Part shown: one piece after another, positions 9,626 to 18,220 of the stretch
Layout: every line of letters starts with the position of its first letter
Position numbering within the stretch: position 1 is the stretch's first letter
Assembly: GCF_000024725.1 (NCBI RefSeq)
Contig: NC_013960.1
Location: 2,404,001 to 2,468,000, forward strand
DNA from: Nitrosococcus halophilus Nc 4
GTDB lineage: Bacteria > Pseudomonadota > Gammaproteobacteria > Nitrosococcales > Nitrosococcaceae
Length of the DNA: 64,000 nucleotides
Reading direction: 5' to 3'
Position numbers and translations under genes: made by a program
Notes under the pieces: model-generated
Database searches by the model: none
Told to the model about the DNA's origin: nothing
Seen by the model: the letters and a program-made list of their open reading frames with translations, nothing else

Positions 9626-9991
9626 TGGGACATGCTAAAAGGCTGTTGAAAAACCTTTGTAGGTAGCGGCGGCAGGTTTCGCTTTGTTCCTTCTACGGCT
9701 CTACGCTAGAACCTACCGACAGGGACAAAGAAATAGCGACGAGGAACAACCTAAATTCGGTTTTTAGCCGCCAATGCACGCGAATAAACGCTTAAAAAAA
9801 TGGCCTGGAATGATTTTCTGACGGGCCAACGCTTGCCTGTCTTTAAGCCATTGAACTATTTGCGTTCATAGGCGTTAATTCGCGGCTAAATATTTTATTT
9901 CGGGAAACGCTATGGAACAGGGCAGACTGCGATTGCTTTTAAAGAATAATTTAAATCGCAAAGCTGCCATAATATTGAAGAGGAACCTCTC
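9626..9991 (+). other. Intergenic region fliD-fliS with inverted degenerate repeats
   Basis: 366 bp with no convincing gene. It begins with GGCTGTTGAAAAACC, a motif often seen at the edges of old insertion elements. At 9756-9793 (minus orientation) and 9861-9890 (plus orientation) lie two copies of a degenerate GCGTTnAT-nGCGTnnATT-GCGGCTAAA repeat facing each other. A short solo end of the MITE-like element described near 23793 (TTCGGGAAACGCTAT, 9899-9913) follows. A weak -24/-12 like site (GG at 9823, GC at 9835) could serve fliS but lies inside the repeat pair and may be chance. Confidence 0.6.
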
Positions 9992-10435
9992 ATGACACGT
10001 AACGGAGCGCTACAACAATACCGCCAGATCGGTGCCCAAAGTGCCGTGACTGAAGCCAATCCCCACCGCCTCATTCAGATGTTATTGGAAGGTGTCCTAG
10101 AGAAAATCGCGGTGGCTAAGGGAGCAATGGCACGCAACGAAGTGATGCAAAAAAGCACCCATATCAGTGAGGCTATTAACATTGTTGGCGGTTTACAATC
10201 CAGTTTGAACTATGACCAAGGGGGTGAAATTGCCGCTAACTTGGATCGGCTTTATGACTATGTGGTGAGACGCCTCTTGGAAGCTAACCTTCATAACGAT
10301 GGAGCAATGCTGGAGGAAGCCAGCCGTCTCCTCAATGAAGTGAAAAATGGATGGGACGCTATTTCTGCTGCAGATTCTCAGATGGCCTATGAACCTTCTA
10401 AAGCTGCATCGCCTACTTCTACCGCGTCTCGTTGA
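9992..10435 (+). CDS. fliS: Flagellar export chaperone FliS
   Basis: FliS binds the flagellin C-terminus in the cytoplasm and hands it to the export gate. 147 aa, helical. The family pattern is clear: YRQIGAQSAVTEANPHRLIQ, LEGVLEKIAVAKGAM, HISEAINIVGGLQSSLNYDQ, GGEIAANLDRLYDYVVRRL. The start has a good ribosome site (GAAGAGGAA). It is followed 9 bp later by the FliT-like gene, matching the common fliD-fliS-fliT order. Confidence 0.95.
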   Translation: MTRNGALQQYRQIGAQSAVTEANPHRLIQMLLEGVLEKIAVAKGAMARNEVMQKSTHISEAINIVGGLQSSLNYDQGGEIAANLDRLYDYVVRRLLEANLHNDGAMLEEASRLLNEVKNGWDAISAADSQMAYEPSKAASPTSTASR

Positions 10436-10444
10436 TTTCGTGAA

Positions 10445-10804
10445 GTGGCGGTCCCTGGAGGCAATATCTCAGCGTATTCGGTTCTGGGATCAGGGACTGT
10501 GAGGGATGCCCTAGACGTTCTTCTTGTCTTAAGCCAGAAGATGCTCTTAAAGGCTCAGCAGGGTGCCTGGCAAGAGCTAGCAGATCTGCAAGCGGAGCGA
10601 GAGAGGGTATTGCAGCAAGCATTCCCTCAGGGGAAAGCGCTTGTTGCTTTCCCCTTCGCCCGGCAGCGCCTGGAACAACTCCTTTCACTCAATGAGCAAA
10701 CCGCCGCCCTTTGTCAGCAGGAGCGTGATCACTTTGCCCAAGGATTAAGAAAATTACAACAGGGCTCTCAAGCCTGCGATACCTACCGGCGTTATACTCT
10801 CTAG
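10445..10804 (+). CDS. Small FliT-like flagellar protein
   Basis: 119 aa starting with GTG, predicted mostly helical (VRDALDVLLVLSQKMLLKAQ, LADLQAERERVLQQAF, LLSLNEQTAALCQQERDHFA). No sequence motif fixes the family. Size, helical heptads and position directly after fliS all fit FliT, the export chaperone for FliD, which diverges very fast. The GTG lies 10 bp after the fliS stop. I am confident it is a gene but only moderately sure it is the FliT equivalent. Confidence 0.7.
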   Translation: MAVPGGNISAYSVLGSGTVRDALDVLLVLSQKMLLKAQQGAWQELADLQAERERVLQQAFPQGKALVAFPFARQRLEQLLSLNEQTAALCQQERDHFAQGLRKLQQGSQACDTYRRYTL

Positions 10805-10876
10805 GGACATCATTCGCTCGATTTCCTTTTGCATTCGAAATGGAAAGGGGGACCCGCGAGTGCTTTCATTGCCCTG

Positions 10877-11509
10877 ATGGCTGAGGAGAAGCTTGTGGCT
10901 GAAATAGAAAGTCAATTCCCACCGCAACCATTAGGCCAGGGGGTTTTTTATCAAAGCCAGCACCCCCTAATCTGGCGCTGTGTGAAACCTGAAGCCAAGG
11001 TCAGCGCTCTCGTTTGCCGTGATAATGAGCGGCTGCTGAAGCTTTTGAACAGCTCGATTCCTTCCCCTTTGGAGTTACTGGAGGAACAGCCGCTACTTTA
11101 TTCGGAGCTCCAGCGTCTAGAGCTGAAGGTGGATCTGTTGCTTGAGCAGATAGGGTTGCTGCTTGCCCAGCAGGCGCCACTTCCAGCAGCCGTTCCCCTA
11201 CGACTTACTGCCCAGGAGCTACAGTGGTGGGCGCAGGAGGCGCCGAGGAGTGGAGAGACTGTCCAGGTTGAAGTTTATCTAAAAGAAGAGCTCCGCCGTC
11301 CTTTGGTTTTGCTGGGCCGAGTGAAAGCACGGGAAGCGGAGACTCATGGGTACCGCGTTTGGGTGCTTTTCACCGATCTGGGCGAGGGTGTTCGGGAAGG
11401 GCTAGAGCGGTTCATCTTTCGATGGCATCGGCGCCACATCGCCCAAACTCGGAAGGGTTCCCCATCTGCGAGGAGGGAGCCTGACACTGATAGTACGACA
11501 GAATTTTGA
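10877..11509 (+). CDS. PilZ-like domain protein (putative c-di-GMP responsive)
   Basis: 210 aa from ATG 10877; a TTG at 10829 would add 16 residues, and neither start has a strong ribosome site. The N-terminal half is helical and Leu-rich (LLEEQPLLYSELQRLELKVD, LLEQIGLLLAQ). The C-terminal half (about residues 105-185) looks like a divergent PilZ barrel: LRLTAQELQWWAQEAP, a G-x-x-V turn, then strands LVLLGRVKAREAE and YRVWVLFTDL. Proteins of this layout lie between fliS/fliT and fleQ in related flagellates. The RxxxR and DxSxxG c-di-GMP binding motifs are not obvious, so ligand binding is uncertain. Confidence 0.65.
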   Translation: MAEEKLVAEIESQFPPQPLGQGVFYQSQHPLIWRCVKPEAKVSALVCRDNERLLKLLNSSIPSPLELLEEQPLLYSELQRLELKVDLLLEQIGLLLAQQAPLPAAVPLRLTAQELQWWAQEAPRSGETVQVEVYLKEELRRPLVLLGRVKAREAETHGYRVWVLFTDLGEGVREGLERFIFRWHRRHIAQTRKGSPSARREPDTDSTTEF

Positions 11510-11611
11510 CATTCGCTTCTCGGGGTGTTTAACTTTCTTTATTAATTAAAGAACGTAATTCTCTTCTTTCGTACTCCGAGACAGTGCCTTAAGAGGCAGG
11601 AAAAGCCTACG

Positions 11612-13054
11612 ATGTCCGCTGAGGTCGTATTGATCTTGGAGGGTGATAAAGAACGCGGCCAGGCCCTCCAAACGATTATCGAGTTTATTGGCTACCGTCC
11701 CGTGCTTATTGAGCCAAGCCGGGAATGGCGAAAACAAGTGAATGACCTCGATTTCCAAGCCGTGGTTGCAGTGTTGCTGGGTCGTTGCGACGAAGACCAG
11801 GCGCAGTCGGCTGCCCTCGTGAAGGAATTAACTAGTGAGGAAGGGCAATTGCCCGTATGGGTATTGATACCGAAGGAGCGCAGTCAAGAGAAAGAAAGCT
11901 GGCGCTTGCCCGGATCTCTAGGAATTCTCCGCTACCCTTTTACCCAAGCAGAGCTGACAGGGGCTTTGCAAAATGCGGAGCTTTTTCGCGAGGGCCGGCG
12001 GCAAAAAAAGGAAGGGGGACGTCCCGTAGAGCTGTTTCGGAGCTTGGTGGGCAACAGCCGCGCCATTCGAGTAGTTCGCCATTTGATAGAACAGGTTGCT
12101 GATTCTAACGCGACGGTACTGATTCTGGGGGAGTCGGGGACTGGCAAGGAGGTCGTCGCCCGCAATCTCCACTACTATTCCGCACGCCGGGGAAAACCTT
12201 TTGTGCCCGTTAACTGCGGCGCTATTCCCGGTGAACTGCTGGAAAGTGAACTCTTTGGCCATGAGAAGGGGGCTTTTACGGGAGCCATTACCTCTCGCCA
12301 AGGGCGGTTTGAGCTAGCCCAAGGAGGGACCCTGTTTCTGGACGAAATCGGCGATATGCCCATGGCCATGCAGGTAAAATTATTGCGGGTGTTGCAGGAG
12401 CGGACTTTTGAGCGGGTAGGAAGCAGCAAGCTCATTGATGTGGATGTGCGCGTTATTGCGGCCACCCACCGGGATCTGGAAGAGCAACTCAAAGAAGGGA
12501 ACTTTCGCCAGGACCTTTATTATCGCCTTAATGTTTTTCCGATTGAGATGCCGCCTTTGCGGGCACGGGTTGAAGATATCCCCCTGCTTATTAAAGAGCT
12601 GATTATCCGGATTGGGCACGAGAAGGGAGGCGCTGTCCGCTTGACGCCGGCGGCGGTGATGGCCCTCTGCCAGTACCCCTGGCCGGGGAATGTGCGAGAG
12701 CTGGCCAACCTGATTGAGCGCTTAATGATACTCCATCCCTATGGCGTTGTGGATTATCATGATCTGCCCCAGAAGTACCAAATAGATGAGGAGAAAAACC
12801 GCCCTTTTGTTCCAGAGGTATCATCGCTAGAGCAGGTCGTCGATACTTCGGAGACTCCCCGACTGCCGCGAGAAGGTTTAGACCTCAAAAAACACCTCAA
12901 CCGCATCGAATGTTCACTCATCAAACAAGCGCTGGACGAGGCCGATGGGGTCGTGGCTCAAGCCGCCAACCGACTGCGAATGCGGCGTACCACTTTAGTC
13001 GAAAAACTGCGCAAATACGGTATCCAGCGTGAAGATATAACGTCAAGATTTTGA
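11612..13054 (+). CDS. fleQ: Sigma-54 dependent flagellar master regulator FleQ (FlrA)
   Basis: 480 aa with three parts. The N-terminal FleQ domain (about 1-130) is receiver-shaped but has no phospho-acceptor pattern. The AAA+ sigma-54 activator domain (about 145-375) has Walker A GESGTGKE at 173-180, the sigma-54 contact loop GAFTGA at 220-225 and Walker [10 protein letters not shown] Fis-type helix-turn-helix follows at the C-terminus ([20 protein letters not shown]). In Pseudomonas and Vibrio this protein switches on class II flagellar genes and responds to c-di-GMP. The ATG at 11612 gives the expected N-terminus. The next gene is a FleR-like activator, with no FleS kinase between them. 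Confidence 0.94.
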   Translation: MSAEVVLILEGDKERGQALQTIIEFIGYRPVLIEPSREWRKQVNDLDFQAVVAVLLGRCDEDQAQSAALVKELTSEEGQLPVWVLIPKERSQEKESWRLPGSLGILRYPFTQAELTGALQNAELFREGRRQKKEGGRPVELFRSLVGNSRAIRVVRHLIEQVADSNATVLILGESGTGKEVVARNLHYYSARRGKPFVPVNCGAIPGELLESELFGHEKGAFTGAITSRQGRFELAQGGTLFLDEIGDMPMAMQVKLLRVLQERTFERVGSSKLIDVDVRVIAATHRDLEEQLKEGNFRQDLYYRLNVFPIEMPPLRARVEDIPLLIKELIIRIGHEKGGAVRLTPAAVMALCQYPWPGNVRELANLIERLMILHPYGVVDYHDLPQKYQIDEEKNRPFVPEVSSLEQVVDTSETPRLPREGLDLKKHLNRIECSLIKQALDEADGVVAQAANRLRMRRTTLVEKLRKYGIQREDITSRF

Positions 13055-13107
13055 CTTCTGCCTGAACTCACTCCTTAGTTGACTGATTCTAAAAATATTT
13101 TTTTGTT

Positions 13108-13123
13108 TGGCGTTCTTTTTGCA
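13108..13123 (+). promoter_or_regulatory. Sigma-54 type promoter upstream of fleR-like gene
   Basis: TGGCGT-N5-TTGCA: GG at 13109-13110 and GC at 13121-13122, 12 bases apart as sigma-54 requires. It matches the TGGCAC-N5-TTGCA consensus apart from two bases of the -24 box. It lies 139 bp before the fleR-like start in the 207-bp gap after fleQ, consistent with FleQ driving this operon. Confidence 0.7.
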
Positions 13124-13261
13124 TGATGATTTAAAGTGCAGAGGGCGAATGTCCCGCTGTGTTGGCACTATCAGGCAAAAGTGTGCAAAGCCGCGAATTT
13201 CCCAGCACCTGCTGGATGCTTCGATTTTTTTTAAGCTGTTGTCAAAGCAAAGGAGTAAGTT

Positions 13262-14293
13262 ATGGTGCAACCCTCGGTTCTGGTCGTTAACAATGAACCA
13301 GCTCTGCGGGTGTTGGAAAAAGATGAGCCTCTGGTGGCCATTGATCCCCATTCCCGGGCGGTAGTGGAGCTAGCGCGGCGGGTAGCTCGCAGCGAAGCCA
13401 CGGTGCTTATCAGCGGTGAGAGTGGCACGGGGAAGGAGGTTTTAGCGCACTACATCCACCGCCACTCAAGGTGTTGCGAAGGTCCCTTTGTGGCTATCAA
13501 CTGCGCTGCCATTCCAGAGAATATGCTGGAGGCCACCCTGTTTGGCTATGAAAAGGGGGCTTTTACCGGCGCCCATCAGACTCGTCCCGGCAAATTCGAG
13601 CAAGCCCAGGGAGGGACTTTGCTGCTTGATGAGATCTCGGAAATGGATTTGGATTTACAAGCTAAGTTGCTTCGCGTGTTGCAAGAACGGGAAGTGGAAC
13701 GTTTAGGCGGGTGCAAAGTGATCCCCTTGGATGTGCGGATATTGGCAACCACCAACCAGGATCTCCGGGAGCAGATAGGGAACGGCCAGTTTCGCGAAGA
13801 TCTTTATTATCGCTTAAATGTTTTTCCTTTGCAGTTGCCGCCCCTGCGGGAGCGTACCCAGGATATTTTACCCCTAGCACGGCGACTGACTGCCAGCCGG
13901 GCTGCGGCAGTGGGTCGTCTCCCCCCCCGTTTGACGCTCGCTGCCGAAACCAAGTTGCTGGCTCACCCCTGGCCGGGAAATATCCGTGAACTGGATAATG
14001 TTATTCAGCGGGCATTGATTTTGGAAGAGGGAGAAGCCATCACCGCCCAGGCGCTGGCTTTTGAAGCGGGGATGGAGGCGCCGCTTCCAAGGGGGGTAGG
14101 AGAGCTTAGCAAGGATCTCAAAAGCCATGAAAAACAGCTTATTCTCGATACGCTGGCGCGCTGTGGTGGGCGGCGGAAACAGGCGGCCGCCCAGTTAGGT
14201 ATTAGCGAGCGAACCCTGCGCTATAAACTTGCTCGGCTACGGAAGGCAGGTGTGACTATCCCTGACCCCTCGAACACAAGATTTGTACCCTGA
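13262..14293 (+). CDS. fleR: FleR/FlrC-like sigma-54 activator lacking most of the receiver domain
   Basis: 343 aa; FleR/FlrC proteins are usually about 440-470. The first 16 residues ([16 protein letters not shown]) resemble the first strand and helix of a response-regulator receiver; the sequence then jumps to the linker ([20 protein letters not shown]) and the AAA+ domain. No phospho-acceptor Asp region remains. Walker A GESGTGKE is at 52-59, GAFTGA at 99-104, and Walker B LLLDEI at about 120-125. A Fis-type HTH ([20 protein letters not shown]) ends the protein. The strong ribosome site AAGGAG before ATG 13262 supports this start. With no fleS nearby, it presumably acts without phosphorylation to activate late-class genes. 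It heads the run into fliE-fliJ. Confidence 0.88.
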   Translation: MVQPSVLVVNNEPALRVLEKDEPLVAIDPHSRAVVELARRVARSEATVLISGESGTGKEVLAHYIHRHSRCCEGPFVAINCAAIPENMLEATLFGYEKGAFTGAHQTRPGKFEQAQGGTLLLDEISEMDLDLQAKLLRVLQEREVERLGGCKVIPLDVRILATTNQDLREQIGNGQFREDLYYRLNVFPLQLPPLRERTQDILPLARRLTASRAAAVGRLPPRLTLAAETKLLAHPWPGNIRELDNVIQRALILEEGEAITAQALAFEAGMEAPLPRGVGELSKDLKSHEKQLILDTLARCGGRRKQAAAQLGISERTLRYKLARLRKAGVTIPDPSNTRFVP

Positions 14294-14346
14294 ACCCAGA
14301 TGCCTTTAGAGAGCATCCTAGCGAATACCTGAGGGAGGCTTCTGCT

Positions 14347-14667
14347 GTGGAACCGATCAATAGCACCCAACTTCTTGAGCAAATGCGCGCTGCCGCCGCT
14401 CTAGCCGAAAATGGCTCAGCCAGGACCTCCGGGGAGGCCACGGGGAATGAGTTTGCGCTTTTGTTGGAGCAGGCCCTTAACTCGGTCAATCAAGCCCAGC
14501 AGCAGTCCAGCGATCTGGAGACGGCTTTTGTCCTCGGGGAGAGTAATGTGGATTTATCGGAGGTCATGATCGCTTCCCAAAAAGCCAGCGTTTCTTTCCA
14601 AGCCGTGCTCCAAGTCCGCAACCGACTGGTGTCTGCCTATCAAGAAATTATGAATATGCAGATCTGA
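14347..14667 (+). CDS. fliE: Flagellar hook-basal body protein FliE
   Basis: 106 aa. FliE links the MS ring to the rod and is the first rod protein exported. The family pattern is clear in the C-terminal half: [39 protein letters not shown], then [18 protein letters not shown]. It starts with GTG 14347 behind GAGGGAGG. It is followed by a 134-bp gap before fliF. Confidence 0.95.
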   Translation: MEPINSTQLLEQMRAAAALAENGSARTSGEATGNEFALLLEQALNSVNQAQQQSSDLETAFVLGESNVDLSEVMIASQKASVSFQAVLQVRNRLVSAYQEIMNMQI

Positions 14668-14801
14668 AAGGCGTCGAGGTTCAATCGAATCAACTCCAGC
14701 CTTGGGGAGGAGACCGGAGTCCATAATATCAATAAAAGAGGTCTTCTGCTTTATCTCTGGTTTCCTGGCCAATCTTGCCGGTTTCTTTGGAATTGGGATT
14801 G

Positions 14802-16502
14802 ATGGCAGACGCGAACACCCATAGAAATCCACCTGCCGCTGCCCCGGAAACGTTGCCGGCTGCGAGTTCATCCCTGGCAGTATTGCAGGCGAATATTGCG
14901 CGTTTATCCCCCCTAAAACAGGTGGGGTTGCTGCTCATGATTGCCGTCAGTGTGGCCTTAGGGGTAGGTATTTTTTTATGGTCTCAGTCACCGAATTATC
15001 AAATTCTTTATGGGGCGGTTTCTGGCAAAGAAAAGGGGGAAATTGTTGAAGCCTTGCAGAAAGCGAATATCGACTACCAATTGGATGAGGCTACGGGGGC
15101 TTTGATGGTGCCCGCCTCCCAGGTGCATGAAGTGCGGTTGCAGCTAGCGATGGAGGGTTTACCCCGGAGTGCTGGCACCGGTTTTGAACTGCTAGAACAG
15201 AACCCTGGTTTCGGCGTCAGTGAATTCCTGGAAAAGGCCCGCTATCAGCGAGTGCTGGAAGGGGAGTTGGCGCGTACCATCAGCACCCTGAACAACGTCA
15301 AGAGTGCCCGCGTCCATCTAGCGCTGCCCAAGCGGTCGGTTTTTATCCGCGACCGCAAGGTACCCTCTGCCTCGGTCGTCTTGGATCTTTATCCTGGGCG
15401 GATGCTCGCTCCAGGACAGGTGGCCGCCATCACCCACCTGGTGGCTTCCAGCATTCCCGAGTTGGAGAGCGCTGGAGTGACGGTGGTCAATCAGGAGGGG
15501 GATCTGCTCACTCAGCCGGAGCGTTCCCAAACCCTAGAGATGACGGCTAGCCAGTTCGAGTATACCCGTCGCATCGAGGAGGAATATGGACACCGGATTC
15601 AACGCATTCTGGCGCCGTTGGTGGGCGCTGATAAGGTGCGCGCTCAGGTCGTGGCTGAGGTGGATTTTACTGTCACGGAACAGACCCAAGAGCGCTATGA
15701 ACCGGAGAAAAGGGCCCTGCGCAGTGAGCAAACCGCAGAAGAAGAGCGGATTGGTGGCCGTCTTCCAGGAGGGATTCCCGGGGCGCTCAGTAATCAGCCG
15801 CCGGATGAGGCCCAGGTTCCCGAGACTCTCAATGGGGCCAACGAGGGTGAGTCCCAGCCTTCAGAACCCCCGTCAAGCCGAAGCCTGCGGGCTACTCGTA
15901 ACTATGAGTTGGATCGCACCATCAGCCATATTCGGCTAGCGCCCGGTGATATTCGGCGCCTCTCCGTGGCCGTTCTGGTAGATGAGAAACTGGTGACAGA
16001 TGCTGAAGGCAATGTCAGCACTTCACCACGCTCACCCCAGGAGTTGGAGCATATTACCGGCCTGGTCAAAGAGGCCGTAGGCTTTAATCCGGATCGAGGC
16101 GATACTATCAATGTGATTAATGCCCCTTTCGTGCCCAACGAGGAGTTGGAACCCTTACCCGAGCCCCCCTTTTGGCAACAAGAATGGTTCTGGGTAGCTG
16201 TTAAACAAGGGGGAGGGATCCTGGCGGTGTTATTTTTGTTGTTAGGTGTTTTGCGACCGACCTTCCGGAGGTTGACCACCGTGCCCGAGCCAGTGACCGT
16301 GCCTTCTCTTCCCAAGGGCAGTGACGAAGACAAAGAAGGGCTAAAAGAGGATCGGCTGACTTTGAGCAGTAACGCCCCTACGCTGCAATTATCAGGGCCC
16401 GATTCCCTAGAAGCCAACTTGGAGAGGGTTCGCAAGATGGCCGCGGATGACTCCGAACGGGTCGCGCAAGTAGTCAAAAACTGGGTCTCTGGCGATGGCT
16501 GA
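14802..16502 (+). CDS. fliF: Flagellar MS-ring protein FliF
   Basis: 566 aa inner-membrane protein that forms the MS ring and houses the export gate. There are two membrane helices: VGLLLMIAVSVALGVGIFLW near residue 50-70 and GGGILAVLFLLLGVL near residue 475. Between them lies the periplasmic ring-building region (SKSARVHLALP-like KSARVHLALPKRSVFIRD, DTINVINAPF). The C-terminal tail (ERVRKMAADDSERVAQVVKN) is the FliG-binding segment. ATG 14802 is preferred over an in-frame TTG at 14775. The stop overlaps fliG by 8 bp. Confidence 0.96.
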   Translation: MADANTHRNPPAAAPETLPAASSSLAVLQANIARLSPLKQVGLLLMIAVSVALGVGIFLWSQSPNYQILYGAVSGKEKGEIVEALQKANIDYQLDEATGALMVPASQVHEVRLQLAMEGLPRSAGTGFELLEQNPGFGVSEFLEKARYQRVLEGELARTISTLNNVKSARVHLALPKRSVFIRDRKVPSASVVLDLYPGRMLAPGQVAAITHLVASSIPELESAGVTVVNQEGDLLTQPERSQTLEMTASQFEYTRRIEEEYGHRIQRILAPLVGADKVRAQVVAEVDFTVTEQTQERYEPEKRALRSEQTAEEERIGGRLPGGIPGALSNQPPDEAQVPETLNGANEGESQPSEPPSSRSLRATRNYELDRTISHIRLAPGDIRRLSVAVLVDEKLVTDAEGNVSTSPRSPQELEHITGLVKEAVGFNPDRGDTINVINAPFVPNEELEPLPEPPFWQQEWFWVAVKQGGGILAVLFLLLGVLRPTFRRLTTVPEPVTVPSLPKGSDEDKEGLKEDRLTLSSNAPTLQLSGPDSLEANLERVRKMAADDSERVAQVVKNWVSGDG

Positions 16503-17499
16503 GGGCCAATTGTCGGGGACTGAGCGGGCGGCAATTTTATTACGTTCATTGGGCGAACAGGGTGCTGCTAAGGTGCTTAAGCATTTGGAGCCGAAAGAGA
16601 TCCAAAAAATCGGGACGACCATGGCTACCCTCCGGAGTGTTTCCAGGGAACAGGTTGACGCCGTGCTTCAAGATTTTGCAGAAAGGATACGAGAAGAAAC
16701 GGCTTTGGGGATAGGCTCTGATGACTATGTCCGCACGATGCTGCAAAGTGCCTTGGGCGAAGATAAGGCCGGAACGCTGATTGACCGTATTCTATTGGGC
16801 GGCAATACCAATGGGATTGAGCAGCTCAAATGGATGGATGCCCGTTCTATTTATCAGGTTATCCATTTGGAGCATCCTCAAGTGATCGCTATCGTGCTTT
16901 CTTTTTTAGAAAGTGAACAAGCCGCCGAAGTCCTGTCCCTGTTTGCTGCTCAGGTGAGGCTAGATATCGTGTTGCGGATTGCCACCTTGGAACGGGTGCA
17001 GCCTTCGGCCTTGGATGAATTAAACGGAATTTTGGAGGAGCAATTTTCCGGCACCCATAGTAGCCTTAAGGCTTCTTCGGTGGGGGGAGTTAAGACGGCG
17101 GCCAACATTCTCAACTTACTGGACAGTGCCGTAGAAAACGAAGTTCTGGAACAGATTAAAGAGGCTGACGCGGAATTGGGCCAGAATATCGAGGATCTCA
17201 TGTTTGTCTTTGACAATCTCCTGGAGGTGGATGATCGGGGGATCCGGTCCTTGCTGCGGGAGGTTTCTTCTGAAACGCTGATCATTGCCCTTAAGGGAGC
17301 CGCCGAGGAGCTTAAGCAGAAAATCTTCAAAAATATGTCCAAACGGGCGGGGGAGATGCTGCGCGAGGATTTGGAAAGTAAAGGACCCGTGCGCTTGAGT
17401 GAAGTTGAAGCAGCGCAAAAGGAGATTATTGCCATGGCCCGGCGTCTTGCCAAAGCGGGGGACATTTCCTTAGGAGGCGGTGGCGATGAGTACATCTAA
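16495..17499 (+). CDS. fliG: Flagellar motor switch protein FliG
   Basis: 334 aa, normal length. FliG couples the stator to rotor rotation. The N-terminus binds FliF (LSGTERAAILLRSLGEQGAA). The middle domain carries the EHPQ motif (LEHPQVIAIVLSFL). The C-terminal torque helix region (FVFDNLLEVDDRGIRSLLRE, then KRAGEMLREDLESKGPVRLS) has the conserved charged residues. It overlaps fliF by 8 bp and fliH by 14 bp. Confidence 0.97.
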   Translation: MAEGQLSGTERAAILLRSLGEQGAAKVLKHLEPKEIQKIGTTMATLRSVSREQVDAVLQDFAERIREETALGIGSDDYVRTMLQSALGEDKAGTLIDRILLGGNTNGIEQLKWMDARSIYQVIHLEHPQVIAIVLSFLESEQAAEVLSLFAAQVRLDIVLRIATLERVQPSALDELNGILEEQFSGTHSSLKASSVGGVKTAANILNLLDSAVENEVLEQIKEADAELGQNIEDLMFVFDNLLEVDDRGIRSLLREVSSETLIIALKGAAEELKQKIFKNMSKRAGEMLREDLESKGPVRLSEVEAAQKEIIAMARRLAKAGDISLGGGGDEYI

Positions 17500-18220
17500 G
17501 ATTTTGCGCCCAGGAGATCTCACTGCCTATGAGCGCTGGGAATTACCTTTAGTAGATCGAGAAGAATCCGAGGAGGCTTCTCCCTCTAATCAGGATCCCG
17601 GGCATAATGAAAAAGCTGCTGAGGCTAACCTCAGGCAGCCCGCCTCGGAAACCCAGGAGCACGCGGAAACGGCCACCCCTTCGCCATTGACGGTAGAACA
17701 ACTGGAAGCTCTCCAAAAGCAGGCCTACGAGGAAGGTTTCAACGTGGGATTGACGGAGGGCCGGAAAGCGGCGCAAAAGGAGCTGGAGCAAAAAGTAGCG
17801 CCTCTTGAGACGTTAATGGCAACTTTGAGTAAGCCTCTTCGGGAGCTTGATGAGACCGTGGAGGAAGAATTGGTGCAGCTTGGGATTGCCATTGCCCGCC
17901 AGCTGATACGCCGGGAACTGAAAACCCAACCCAGCGAGGTGGTGGCGGCAGTGCGGGAAGGATTGCATTACCTCCCCTCCCATAGCCGCCAGGTGCGGTT
18001 GCGACTCCACCCGGATGATGTGGGCGTGGTGCGCTCTGCCTTGTCCATTTCTGGAGAGGAACGACGGTGGCAAGTGGTGGAGGACCCCTCCCTCAGCCGG
18101 GGAGGATGTCAGTTGGAGACGGAACATTCCAGGATAGATGCCACGGTAGAGACTCGGCTGAAAGCCGCCATTGCCAGAGCGCTTGGCGGTGAGCGGGAAG
18201 ACGATCCGGGTAGTGAGTGA
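17486..18220 (+). CDS. fliH: Flagellar assembly protein FliH
   Basis: 244 aa. FliH is the peripheral stalk-like regulator of the FliI ATPase. The N-terminal third is acidic and unconserved. It is followed by the helical GxxxG-type region ([20 protein letters not shown]) and a C-terminal FliI-binding domain ([20 protein letters not shown]). ATG 17486 sits 6 bp after the ribosome site TAGGAGG; a GTG two codons upstream is less well placed. The stop overlaps the fliI start. Confidence 0.93.
   Translation: MSTSKILRPGDLTAYERWELPLVDREESEEASPSNQDPGHNEKAAEANLRQPASETQEHAETATPSPLTVEQLEALQKQAYEEGFNVGLTEGRKAAQKELEQKVAPLETLMATLSKPLRELDETVEEELVQLGIAIARQLIRRELKTQPSEVVAAVREGLHYLPSHSRQVRLRLHPDDVGVVRSALSISGEERRWQVVEDPSLSRGGCQLETEHSRIDATVETRLKAAIARALGGEREDDPGSE

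Noticed and set aside
9822-9837. CGGGCC-N5-TTGCC as a sigma-54 promoter for fliS
   Set aside because: Spacing is right, but the -24 box is poor and it lies within the repeat pair, 155 bp before the gene; too weak to list as a promoter.
13163-13176. TGGCAC...GGCA as a second sigma-54 site before the fleR-like gene
   Set aside because: The GG-GC distance is 11 bases instead of 12, and the -12 box lacks TTGC; the site at 13108 is better.
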